A stretch of DNA of 64,000 nt from assembly GCA_006937955.1 (NCBI GenBank), contig SSNP01000139.1, positions 1,229,742 through 1,293,741 of the forward strand, read 5' to 3'. Below the pieces are notes generated by a model that worked only from the letters and a program-made list of their open reading frames with translations, was not told the DNA's origin and searched no databases. The position numbers and the translations under genes were made by a program. Of this stretch, positions 14,846 through 28,100 are shown in pieces. The stretch's first letter is position 1, and every line of letters begins with the position of its first letter. This DNA comes from Pachypanchax playfairii (lineage: Eukaryota > Chordata > Actinopteri > Cyprinodontiformes > Aplocheilidae).

Positions 14846-15608
14846 CACACACGCACACACAAACCCTCGTACTGTAAAGGCAGGCAAAGGTTCTGCTGGA
14901 GGGTAAAACGAATACCAGATATTTTAACCAGTTGGAAAAAGTTACAGACTGATAGAAAAGGGAAAACAGAACTTTCTGCACCAACGGTTCTGAATCAACA
15001 GAACCCCAGAAACAGAGATGTCAGATTATGGGGGAAAAATCCCCTCAAACCCTTGTTCTTTTTAGGGTTTTACTAGACCTACTACAGTACATGTTGCCCC
15101 TCTTCAACCAACAGGATATGAAAGGATTCTTAGGAACTGATCAGATGAGGTGATGCAGTGATACTGACTTCAGTGTGTTACAGCCTGAATGACTGGAGGA
15201 AACAGCTCCTGATGTTGGTCACAGCATCCACTCTGTAATGCTTCCGCTTCTTTTCTAAATCTCACCTGATGCAAAGTGACCAACAACTGCCAGTTATTTA
15301 TATGGGCTACTTGTAGCTCATAAGAAACAGAACTATTGTTTGTCCTACCTGCGGCACCATGGATAGAGAGTAGGTTGAGAGCATTTTGGAGTTTAAGAGG
15401 TAAGTAAGTTTGGATCAATGCAAACCAAGAGGCTCAAGGTGTCAGCCAATGAGGCTCACAAAACAATCAATGAGCCAGCAAGAAGCCGATCACCCCATCT
15501 GAAAGCTGTCAGCCCAGGTTCTGAACGCCGTTGTGCATATTTGTAGTGTCGCGGGAATCTAAACTGTACCCAGTAAAAACACATCTGGTTTAAAAATAAA
15601 ATAGGCTG

Positions 15609-15684
<76 letters not shown>

Positions 15685-18600
15685 GAGTTGGACTGCTGCC
15701 TTGTTTTCAAACAGGCATGCAGCCAGAGAGGCTCTGCAGCAGTGAGGGATGCCAGGCTGACAGAATGACTGTTTCCAGCCAGGCAGGACTACACGGCACG
15801 CTTTGATCCAAGAGGCTGGCGAGCAGCGGACCCGAGGACGCAGCTATTCTGAGGTGAACCTTGGAAATGCACTTCAGTCTGAAATGGTTTCCTCTCTTAT
15901 TAAAATAACACCAATAGGGGTTAACTTTAAAACCACTGGATGTTTACTGAGTTTGTTCCTCCACTGAAAAAATGTGGAATTGTACTGACCAATCAGTCAG
16001 TGCGTAGAGTAAGCACCTCCGGGTTAGCTGGGTTATGAGGTACCAGAACATCTGAAGCTTTAGAAAAGGTTCTATGGATTGTTGGGTGAGGTCTTTGTGG
16101 ATTTATTTAGCTTCCCACAAATACTATCAAATCCCATCTGAAAGGTGTCTCTGAAGTTTGGAGGTTCGATGATGGAATCAGATCCTTTGCTGCTTTCTTT
16201 GATCCGTTCTGTGGCCGTTCTACCAAGGCGGACCCGATGCGGTCCAGCTGGGAGGATGAAGTTGTTTTTCTAGGAGAGTTTTTGCCCTGTGAGATGTGTG
16301 AACAGTCTGGGAAAACGTTTACGTGTACAGCAGGTGTCAAAGTAACATCCACGTGAATGCTGTGAAGCGAGTGCTCTGAGTGAAACAAAGCACCGTGACA
16401 AGATGGACACCGTTATACGTCAGTATTTAAAATGTTACGGCTCTGATCCGGGTAAAAAGAGGACAGACTTTATGGGGAACAGGGAGAAGAAGTTTTCAAG
16501 ATCCAAAAATAAGTTATCAAAGAAAAAAGGAAAGTCTGAGAAGTTTGTTTGATGCCTCCGTCTGCTGAACCACGTGTACACACACATGTATGTACTGTAG
16601 AAGTAAGGTAGAGAGGAAAAGGGCCTTATTCATGATGACTGCACTTGGTAAGTACACTGATGATGTGTTTTGTGACTCCAGTCCAGGAGAGACGATGGGA
16701 TGTGAAACGCTGGTCAAAATGAAGTCATTTGGCCAAATGCCTGTTTCCACTGGAGGGCAGGGGAAACCTGCCGCTGCCTTTTCCCACACCATCATATCTC
16801 TCTCACACTCTCGCTCTCTCTCTGCTTCGCTCTGCCATCTTCACTTTTTCAGCCCTGCAGAATGTAAAACCGACCAAAAAGAAGTCTTACATCAGAAAAC
16901 TCAGATTATTGGAGAAAAACAAAAAACAAAACAAGAAAAAGTTTTGAAACACTAGATTGTCAAGGTTTGCATAATCCAGTGACAGTTTCAGACCTGACTT
17001 GTTCTCAGTCAGCAGGATGTTTTTAGATTGTATTTACAATGTATCCTCTCTTTCACTCCGTCGTTCATTCACACACTCACTCACACTCTGGTTGTGGTGA
17101 AGTACACTGCAGCCACAGCTGCCCCGGGGCAGGCAGACAGAGGCGGGGCTGAGATCCTCTGACCATCACCAACATTCATTCATAGACAAGGCAGGTGAAG
17201 TATGTTGCCTTAGGACACAACAACAACAACCATGTGATTACTAGACGACTCACCCTACACTTCTGTGTCCGAACCACATGAACGATGATGATTTCTAAAA
17301 CTCTATGATGTTTCTTTTTAAGCTCCCATTTCCAACTGGGTGAGTTCCAGTATGAGGAGAACCATCTGTTATGTAACTGTACATCAACTGACTGAATGCA
17401 TAAAAAAACTCTTAAAACTTGTAAAACGTTGCAATGTGCCAATAAAGAGCTGCTTGTTCCTTCACTTCAGTGTTTCAATCTGTGGTATGAACACAACAAG
17501 AGAAACAGCAACCAAAGGCCCTCCGGTCTCTGTTTCCTTCAGAAAGACACTAAATCTGTTTGGACAAAAACCAGAACTTCACACTGCGTTTTAGGTTCGT
17601 TACCAAGTGACTGCAGAGCCGGGGATGATGGGAAAGGCGAGTCTTTGGCAGAAATCTGGCCCCAAACGGATGGAAAAAATGACTTCTGACTTGATCATAG
17701 CAAACACAATCCAACATATCCTAAACATATGCTAAATTTAATCCAACACTGTGAATCAATGTGAAACCAACTTTACAGGGTCATTTCACAATACAAAGAA
17801 TTATTATCGCAATTACTTAATCTACTGATTCCTTCCTAGCGTCTACAGACTGTGTATTACAAATAATTTTTACACACATATGTTTGTGACTAATATAAGG
17901 TCCAACGTACTGCCAAGAAAAAGTTTGGCTAACAGAAGGTTTTTTTGGTCTGAACTGGAATTTGAACATGACAGATATTGGGTTACTTTTAAATGCAAAT
18001 ATCTGCCAACGGGACTCACAGCAACACTGCAGCCGTATGAAAACTCCATGGGAAAATAAAAGTTACATGGGGCTCTATATATGTGGAAAAGAGAAACTGC
18101 CATTGGAGCTTAAAACAGCACCAGTTTTGGTTGTTACAGAGATCCTGTTTGCTAAGATTTAATTAACACTATGATTACAGTTCAGTATCAGGCCTTCTGA
18201 GACAGAATAATTACAGCATGACAAGACATTTTCAGTGGAGTTTATATTCTGTTGTAGTTGTATAGTTTGTTAGACTAGTGCCTGCTGTGCTGACCAAATA
18301 ACCCCAGAAAGACCTTTAAGTGTCTGAGCCTCATTAAGTTTTATGCACAGTTGCTCCACAGAGATGGGTAGACAGCAGGCTTCTGCCATATAGCATCACA
18401 CACACACACACACAGCATACCCATGCAGCGGCGTACATTCAGAAACCACACTCCACCCCAAACTAATCAGTACTCTGTGTCTGGAGGGCCACTATCAACA
18501 ACCATGCAATCATAGTTCTGGGTGCAACACAACAAAAACCAATGAAACACCCACAGCTGACCACTGCTACAGGTCTCTCAAAGCACACTGAAGCAATTTA

Positions 18601-19057
18601 CTGAAAGAATACTCCGCTCTTCTGAGATTTCATGAGTAAGTGTTATCAGGCCTGAGACACTACCCCATCTAAAGAAACTTATGCTGTTAAATCACTTCAT
18701 GAAACATCATTTAATGGACTTCATTTAAAGTAATGATGCCATTATTTATCTTTGACCTCCCCTTCATTGTTCACTTTTATGAATCAAGTCTCGCTTTCAT
18801 AATTTGAACCTTTCTTTTACAGCTTTTGTCATTATATTTTATCTGTCTGGAGTACTTACCAGCCCTGTATTCAAAGCTTCTGTTCAAATGACTGTTATTA
18901 CCGTGGCACTGGCAGTATTACCATACCAAACAACTTTGTTTGAAAGAGCGGAGAAGTAGCCTACCTTAATCAAAACCACATCTACGGCTCTCTCCCCTCT
19001 GGCACAGAAACTGTACCTCCGCTTGTATCGTTCGTACATTTTCCGATNNNNNNNNNN

Positions 19058-19108
<51 letters not shown>

Positions 19109-22100
19109 GAGTTGGACTGCTGCCTTGTTTTCAAACAGGCATGCAGCCAGAGAGGCTCTGCAGCAGTGAGGGATGCCAGGCTGACAGAATGACTGTTTCC
19201 AGCCAGGCAGGACTACACGGCACGCTTTGATCCAAGAGGCTGGCGAGCAGCGGACCCGAGGACGCAGCTATTCTGAGGTGAACCTTGGAAATGCACTTCA
19301 GTCTGAAATGGTTTCCTCTCTTATTAAAATAACACCAATAGGGGTTAACTTTAAAACCACTGGATGTTTACTGAGTTTGTTCCTCCACTGAAAAAATGTG
19401 GAATTGTACTGACCAATCAGTCAGTGCGTAGAGTAAGCACCTCCGGGTTAGCTGGGTTATGAGGTACCAGAACATCTGAAGCTTTAGAAAAGGTTCTATG
19501 GATTGTTGGGTGAGGTCTTTGTGGATTTATTTAGCTTCCCACAAATACTATCAAATCCCATCTGAAAGGTGTCTCTGAAGTTTGGAGGTTCGATGATGGA
19601 ATCAGATCCTTTGCTGCTTTCTTTGATCCGTTCTGTGGCCGTTCTACCAAGGCGGACCCGATGCGGTCCAGCTGGGAGGATGAAGTTGTTTTTCTAGGAG
19701 AGTTTTTGCCCTGTGAGATGTGTGAACAGTCTGGGAAAACGTTTACGTGTACAGCAGGTGTCAAAGTAACATCCACGTGAATGCTGTGAAGCGAGTGCTC
19801 TGAGTGAAACAAAGCACCGTGACAAGATGGACACCGTTATACGTCAGTATTTAAAATGTTACGGCTCTGATCCGGGTAAAAAGAGGACAGACTTTATGGG
19901 GAACAGGGAGAAGAAGTTTTCAAGATCCAAAAATAAGTTATCAAAGAAAAAAGGAAAGTCTGAGAAGTTTGTTTGATGCCTCCGTCTGCTGAACCACGTG
20001 TACACACACATGTATGTACTGTAGAAGTAAGGTAGAGAGGAAAAGGGCCTTATTCATGATGACTGCACTTGGTAAGTACACTGATGATGTGTTTTGTGAC
20101 TCCAGTCCAGGAGAGACGATGGGATGTGAAACGCTGGTCAAAATGAAGTCATTTGGCCAAATGCCTGTTTCCACTGGAGGGCAGGGGAAACCTGCCGCTG
20201 CCTTTTCCCACACCATCATATCTCTCTCACACTCTCGCTCTCTCTCTGCTTCGCTCTGCCATCTTCACTTTTTCAGCCCTGCAGAATGTAAAACCGACCA
20301 AAAAGAAGTCTTACATCAGAAAACTCAGATTATTGGAGAAAAACAAAAAACAAAACAAGAAAAAGTTTTGAAACACTAGATTGTCAAGGTTTGCATAATC
20401 CAGTGACAGTTTCAGACCTGACTTGTTCTCAGTCAGCAGGATGTTTTTAGATTGTATTTACAATGTATCCTCTCTTTCACTCCGTCGTTCATTCACACAC
20501 TCACTCACACTCTGGTTGTGGTGAAGTACACTGCAGCCACAGCTGCCCCGGGGCAGGCAGACAGAGGCGGGGCTGAGATCCTCTGACCATCACCAACATT
20601 CATTCATAGACAAGGCAGGTGAAGTATGTTGCCTTAGGACACAACAACAACAACCATGTGATTACTAGACGACTCACCCTACACTTCTGTGTCCGAACCA
20701 CATGAACGATGATGATTTCTAAAACTCTATGATGTTTCTTTTTAAGCTCCCATTTCCAACTGGGTGAGTTCCAGTATGAGGAGAACCATCTGTTATGTAA
20801 CTGTACATCAACTGACTGAATGCATAAAAAAACTCTTAAAACTTGTAAAACGTTGCAATGTGCCAATAAAGAGCTGCTTGTTCCTTCACTTCAGTGTTTC
20901 AATCTGTGGTATGAACACAACAAGAGAAACAGCAACCAAAGGCCCTCCGGTCTCTGTTTCCTTCAGAAAGACACTAAATCTGTTTGGACAAAAACCAGAA
21001 CTTCACACTGCGTTTTAGGTTCGTTACCAAGTGACTGCAGAGCCGGGGATGATGGGAAAGGCGAGTCTTTGGCAGAAATCTGGCCCCAAACGGATGGAAA
21101 AAATGACTTCTGACTTGATCATAGCAAACACAATCCAACATATCCTAAACATATGCTAAATTTAATCCAACACTGTGAATCAATGTGAAACCAACTTTAC
21201 AGGGTCATTTCACAATACAAAGAATTATTATCGCAATTACTTAATCTACTGATTCCTTCCTAGCGTCTACAGACTGTGTATTACAAATAATTTTTACACA
21301 CATATGTTTGTGACTAATATAAGGTCCAACGTACTGCCAAGAAAAAGTTTGGCTAACAGAAGGTTTTTTTGGTCTGAACTGGAATTTGAACATGACAGAT
21401 ATTGGGTTACTTTTAAATGCAAATATCTGCCAACGGGACTCACAGCAACACTGCAGCCGTATGAAAACTCCATGGGAAAATAAAAGTTACATGGGGCTCT
21501 ATATATGTGGAAAAGAGAAACTGCCATTGGAGCTTAAAACAGCACCAGTTTTGGTTGTTACAGAGATCCTGTTTGCTAAGATTTAATTAACACTATGATT
21601 ACAGTTCAGTATCAGGCCTTCTGAGACAGAATAATTACAGCATGACAAGACATTTTCAGTGGAGTTTATATTCTGTTGTAGTTGTATAGTTTGTTAGACT
21701 AGTGCCTGCTGTGCTGACCAAATAACCCCAGAAAGACCTTTAAGTGTCTGAGCCTCATTAAGTTTTATGCACAGTTGCTCCACAGAGATGGGTAGACAGC
21801 AGGCTTCTGCCATATAGCATCACACACACACACACACAGCATACCCATGCAGCGGCGTACATTCAGAAACCACACTCCACCCCAAACTAATCAGTACTCT
21901 GTGTCTGGAGGGCCACTATCAACAACCATGCAATCATAGTTCTGGGTGCAACACAACAAAAACCAATGAAACACCCACAGCTGACCACTGCTACAGGTCT
22001 CTCAAAGCACACTGAAGCAATTTACTGAAAGAATACTCCGCTCTTCTGAGATTTCATGAGTAAGTGTTATCAGGCCTGAGACACTACCCCATCTAAAGAA

Positions 22101-25100
22101 ACTTATGCTGTTAAATCACTTCATGAAACATCATTTAATGGACTTCATTTAAAGTAATGATGCCATTATTTATCTTTGACCTCCCCTTCATTGTTCACTT
22201 TTATGAATCAAGTCTCGCTTTCATAATTTGAACCTTTCTTTTACAGCTTTTGTCATTATATTTTATCTGTCTGGAGTACTTACCAGCCCTGTATTCAAAG
22301 CTTCTGTTCAAATGACTGTTATTACCGTGGCACTGGCAGTATTACCATACCAAACAACTTTGTTTGAAAGAGCGGAGAAGTAGCCTACCTTAATCAAAAC
22401 CACATCTACGGCTCTCTCCCCTCTGGCACAGAAACTGTACCTCCGCTTGTATCGTTCGTACATTTTCCGATAAATATCCAGAGCAGGTTTTGTGAACAGA
22501 AATGTAAAAATCCAGGGTAAACACTCTTAAGGAGAACTGGGGCTGCCTGCGAAGCTTCACCTCTGGCTGCCACAGAGGCAGCTTTAGACCAGACTCCAGC
22601 TCCAGTCCCACCCTCCTTCTTTCCTTCCCTCCCTCCCTTCTTTTTCTTGTCCTCTATCGTCTCTCAACTTCTCAAGACTCTGCCTGACTCACGCCTTTGC
22701 TCTCTCTCTCTCTTTCACAGTGAGACTGTGAATGTCTCTCTATCATCGTGTGAACCAGCCTTCACAATTACTGCATTGTTACTCAATGAAAGACGACAGA
22801 AAGACATTATTGCTTCAGATAATGTAATTCAATCATCATAGTTCTGTGTTTCCCCTAAAATGATAAAGTCCTGATGCCTCTCAGCCAACAAGAGCCCCAT
22901 TTGAGGCCCTATGAACTGTTTCAATGCAAATAGATAAATCTTTAATAAATAGATAGATCTCCTAACAAATAAATAGATCTTTCTACGTACATACAGTTTG
23001 TATGTTGTTCCTGTATGTTCTCCATGTTCACCAGTATCCTCTCACAGACCAAAGGGATGGATGTTAGATCAAACCATGATTCTGATTTGGCTAATGTGAG
23101 TGTTTGTGAATTTCTGTTTGCTTTTCATGGGGTACTGTGATGGACTGGTGACCTGTCCATGGTGCCACCTGCCTATTGAACAATAACAGCAACAGCTTCC
23201 TGTGGATGGATGGATGGATGGATGGATGGATGGATGGATGGATGGATGGATGGATGGATGGATGGATGGATGGATGGATGGATGGATGGATGGATGGATG
23301 GATGGAATGAAAATGCTTATTCCTTCATATCTGAAAGACTAAGTGGTTACATTTCTTCTTCTTTACCTTTTTATGACTTCATAATGATTTACTACATTTA
23401 AAAATCACAGAAGAAATTTAAAAAGTTCATTTTAAAAGTTCATGAAACATCTACATCTGATTATTGTGATGAAGATACAAAAGACACCAGCTGTGGTTGG
23501 AGCATCGACAGCTGTGATACAGTATTTATTTTGTCTTTGTCTGATGATGTGGATGAAATCAAGATGAATCCAGTTTGTTTTTAAACTGTATTATAGACCT
23601 TTATGGGATGATGGTCATTTATCACATAGTATGTAAATGCCATCACAGAATGCGCAAATAGTCATTATAACTATATGATCATGTTTTAAAACCATCCACA
23701 TACACAAAACAAGTTTACTTTTCTTTGGCAGAGAAATAATAATCAGATAAAACTGGCCAAATAAATAAAAATAGTTCAGAATGCCTCTTAATCAAAGCTA
23801 CAGTCTGGGGTCAGAACAAGTCTGAAAGTTTCCAGATCCATGTTGTAGTTCCTGAGGTTTGCATGTTATACCTGATATGAGAAGCCAGCTTTGATCTCAG
23901 GTTCTGCTCCACGTTCTCCAACAACACAAAGGAGTCAATCCAAGCAGCAACAAATAAATCCAGCTTCTCTGTAATCTAAGATGTTTACAGTAAGCCAGAT
24001 GTTTTATGGCTGTCGCAGCTTTCATAGCCGAAGAGCCTCCTAGGAGACTTTTATTCAATGAAAAACTGGATCAGATTTTATTGGTACAGAGATTTAGTTA
24101 ACTGATGCATCCAGATTTAATCCCAAAACTGCAACGGTACAGGACTACTTTAAAATAAAATCATGGTTTAGATCTGTACGTATGTTCCAAAGTGATATTC
24201 TCCTTGTTGGGACAAAATTAACTTTATCCAAAGTCAACAAATGTCTTCTAAACATTCACAACTCCACCCCCTCCTCTTAGGTTAAAAGTCTGGGTGTCAT
24301 CCTGGACAGCACTCTCTCTTATACAGCTCACATGCTGTAAATACTGTCATCTGATCCGCCTACTACTGCCTGTCTAACATTAACTATCTCCACCCTTTGA
24401 TCACACCCAGTTCTATTGCTGAACTCAAAACACTCCCTGGTTACATCTTGCAACTCTCTCCTGTTTGAGCCCCCTCTCACTACATGGAGTCCAGATTGTT
24501 CAAAATTTTGCTGCCCACATCATCACCAGAACTCGCTTCACTAATCACATTACTGCTATCCTCCAAGAACTCCCCTGACTTCCCATCACTTACCACATTC
24601 ACTTTAAAACTCTACTTCTCATCTTCTAGGCTCCAGGCTTTGCTCCCCTGTACTCTCAGATCTTCCTCTTCCATCTGACTCACTTTTCCTGTCTCATGCT
24701 TGACTACTATGTGAGATGGAGCATTCAGCAACATTACAACTCACCTATGGAACACTGTTATATCGACCAGAGTACAGACTGTGATTCCAGCTCTGTTTTA
24801 ATAATCTTGCATACGTTTGACCTGGATTTTCTGGTTACGATTCTAATTGTTTTTATATTATTGTGCAGTGTGATCAGGTGCATCTTTAATTAACTGCAAA
24901 AATATTTTTGACTTATGACTGGATCAGCTGTGTTGGAGCCGATTGGAAACTACTACCATATTGTTGGCAGTTTATGTTTATTTACTTTTCTCATGTCACG
25001 TCATGTTCTGCTTCTGCCACTGTGTCAATCGTGTCTCATGTTGTTCACATGTTCCTGGTGATCACGCCCATCCTACTCTCCAGTCTCCTCTCCCTTATAA

Positions 25101-28100
25101 GCTCTGTCTTGCTTCAGGATCATTGTCAGATTGTTTGGCTTCAGGAATAATTTGCCATTGCCTATGTCATAGTTTGAAATAGTCAGTCTGTTTCACAGTG
25201 TGTCCCGACCCGTTTCAGCCCAGTCCACCATGGATTCCCGCCTCACCCTTCTCGGCCCAGTCCACCACGGGTTCCAGCCTGACCCCTGTCTGCCCCATCA
25301 ACCATGGCTTCCTGCCTCACCCTTCTCGGCCCAGTCCACCCCGGGTTCCTGCCTCACCCCTCTCGGCCCAGTCCACCACGGGTTCCTGTCTGACCCGTCT
25401 GCCCCATCAACCATGGCTTCCTGTCTCACCCTTCTCGGCCCAGTCCACCACGGGTTCCTGCCTGACCCCTGTCTGCCCCATCAACCATGGCTTCCTGCCT
25501 CACCCTTCTCGGCCCAGTCCACCACGGGTTCCTGCCTCACCCTTCTCGGCCCAGTCCACCACGGGTTCCTGCCTCACCCTTCTCGGCCCAGTCCACCACG
25601 GGTTCCTGTCTGACCCGTCTGCCCCATCGACCATGGCTTGTTGCCTGACCCTTCTCGGCCCAGTCCACCACGGGTTCCTGCCTCACCCCTCTCGGCCCAG
25701 TCCACCACGGGTTCCTGCCTGACCCCTCTCTGCCCCATCCACCATGGCTTCCTGCCTACCCTTCTCGGCCCAGTCCACCACGGGTTCCTGCCTCACCCTT
25801 CTCGGCCCAGTCCACCACGGGTTCCTGTCTGACCCGTCTGCCCCATCGACCATGGCTTCTTGCCTCACCCTTCTCGGCCCAGTCCACCACGGGTTCCTGT
25901 CTGACCCGTCTGCCCCATCGACCATGGCTTCTTGCCTCACCCTTCTCGGCCCAGTCCACCACGGGTTCCTGCCTCACCCTTCTCGGCCCAGTCCACCACG
26001 GGTTCCTGCCTCACCCTTCTCGGCCCAGTCCACCACGGGTTCCTGCCTGACCCCTGTCTGCCCCATCGACCATGGCTTCCTGCCTCACCCTTCTCGGCCC
26101 AGTCCACCACGGGTTCCTGTCTGACCCGTCTGCCCCATCGACCATGGCTTGTTGCCTGACCCTTCTTGGCCCAGTCCATCACGGGTTCCTACCTCACCCT
26201 TCTCGGCCCAGTCCACCACGGGTTCCTGCCTCACCCTTCTCGGCCCAGTCCACCACGGGTTCCTACCTCACCCTTCTCGGCCCAGTCCACCACGGGTTCC
26301 TGTCTGACCCGTCTGCCCCATCGACCATGGCTTGTTGCCTGATCTGTTTTGGACTCATCGACCTTGGGTCTCTGACTGATCCTTGTCTGATCACTGTTAC
26401 TCTGGGTTTTCAGATTTCCAGGACTTACCTTCAGCCTGCTCCTTCGTGGCTCTGTAAGTTGCCATGTCAAGTCTTAAACATTTGCTTAAGACTTTCTGAC
26501 CCAGGTGTGTCTTATGGATTTGGAATTTTGACAGGTTGTTTGAAGAGGATTTCACATTTATTATTTCTGGACTATTTCATGACTAACTGTTCTCTGTTCT
26601 GTCACCAGAGAAATATTTCATCATCAGTCCTGCCTGTTGCATTTCATCAGTTACCTGTCACCTACTCTGTGTTTTATTCCACCAAATAAACGTTTTAAGT
26701 CACCAGTTGAGCCCTGCCAGCTGCATTCAAGTCCAGCTACTAATCCTCCCACATTACAATGACTGGCTAACAGAAGACTGGAGTTTCTAATGAATCCACC
26801 TTCTGATTGTTTGGGACATCTGAAAAAAACATTTGTCCAGAGAAGAAAAGGTCATTGCTGTAATGAGTCCCGTGTTGTGCCCACAGTGAAGCATTCTGAT
26901 TTCATGTTCATTCATGTGTGAGGCTGTTTCGTATCCAGTAGCTCACGATTCTGCCCAAGAATACCACCTTCAATAAACAGCAGTATGTAAATGGCCTCCA
27001 GGTGGAATGCCTTCCAACAATCAATGCACACTTTGTAGGTTTTTATTTTATTTTTCTGCTTGATGGTTCATTGTATTATAAAACAAGTGACAATGAAGTA
27101 GCTCATAATGAAGCTCATTACACTGAAGATTTAGACCCTCAGCTACAAAACTCCTCAGATCTTACATTCACTGAGAATCTGTGTCTATTTCTCAAAGAGT
27201 GCTGGTTTCAATAACCAGAAACCAAAGTGTTGTGATTAACTCCAACCATGAATACGTTAATAAAACAAAAAGGTTCACAATCAGTCAAGATCTTTCCAAC
27301 ATGCCTGAGCAAACTGCAGGAGATTTAACGAAGGATCAACAATGCTACAAAGATGAGATTAATGTTTTTTTTCTTTAGTTTATCAAGGAAAAACATGTTG
27401 AATCAACAAAACAACGCATGTCAACAGCAAGAGATTTAACAGAGAAGGACAGTATGTGAACTAGTCCTGGAGAGAACAGGTGAGAACCCAGAGGAGAGAA
27501 CAATCAGCTGACCTAGACTTTCTAATACAAGTCTGTTTTCTTCATAAACTGATGAAGTCTGAACATCATCAGAAGAATGTTTCACAGGAGAATCAACCAG
27601 CTTCCAAACACTGACTGAGCCAGAACTTAGCAAATATTATTAAACCGACAACCCAAATGTTGAAATTTAGGAAAAAAAACTCATTTTCTTCAGAAATCTG
27701 TCTCAGTCACCAACACTAACCAAGTCAACACACGTTCAACTGATTATGTCACAATATGGCAAATGGTTTTTCGCTTACCTTTTCAACTTGTGTAGCTTTA
27801 TGATACATGTTTTTAAAAAATTATCTATATTAATACTTTGTGGGAAAATACATTCTTTACATCAAATTGAAGCATTTTTAATCTACTTTTTATTCTCTGT
27901 CCTTCATCTTTGTGACAGATACCCTTTAAGGCATCGAGAAGATTACAGATTTCTGGGATGAATGATTTATAACAGTAACTTCTGAGGAATATAAATTCTC
28001 TCATGTTTGTGCAAACTGATTAATGCTCTTCGGGTCATAAGAAAAGTAACACTGTAAACAACTCCAAAGCTTGTGTTGTTCTAATGTTCTATGATCAGAA

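Noticed and set aside
14486..15076. 196-codon plus-strand frame
   Set aside because: Runs through a (CA)n tract giving THTHTH; no family resemblance and no splice-site support.
15634..22471. Real segmental duplication of part of akap13
   Set aside because: Copies match wherever compared and break at a placeholder gap, so an assembly artefact is the better explanation.
25198..26689. Long open frames on both strands across 25.2-26.7 kb
   Set aside because: By-product of a GC-rich minisatellite whose unit length is not a multiple of three; same peptide words appear in every frame.
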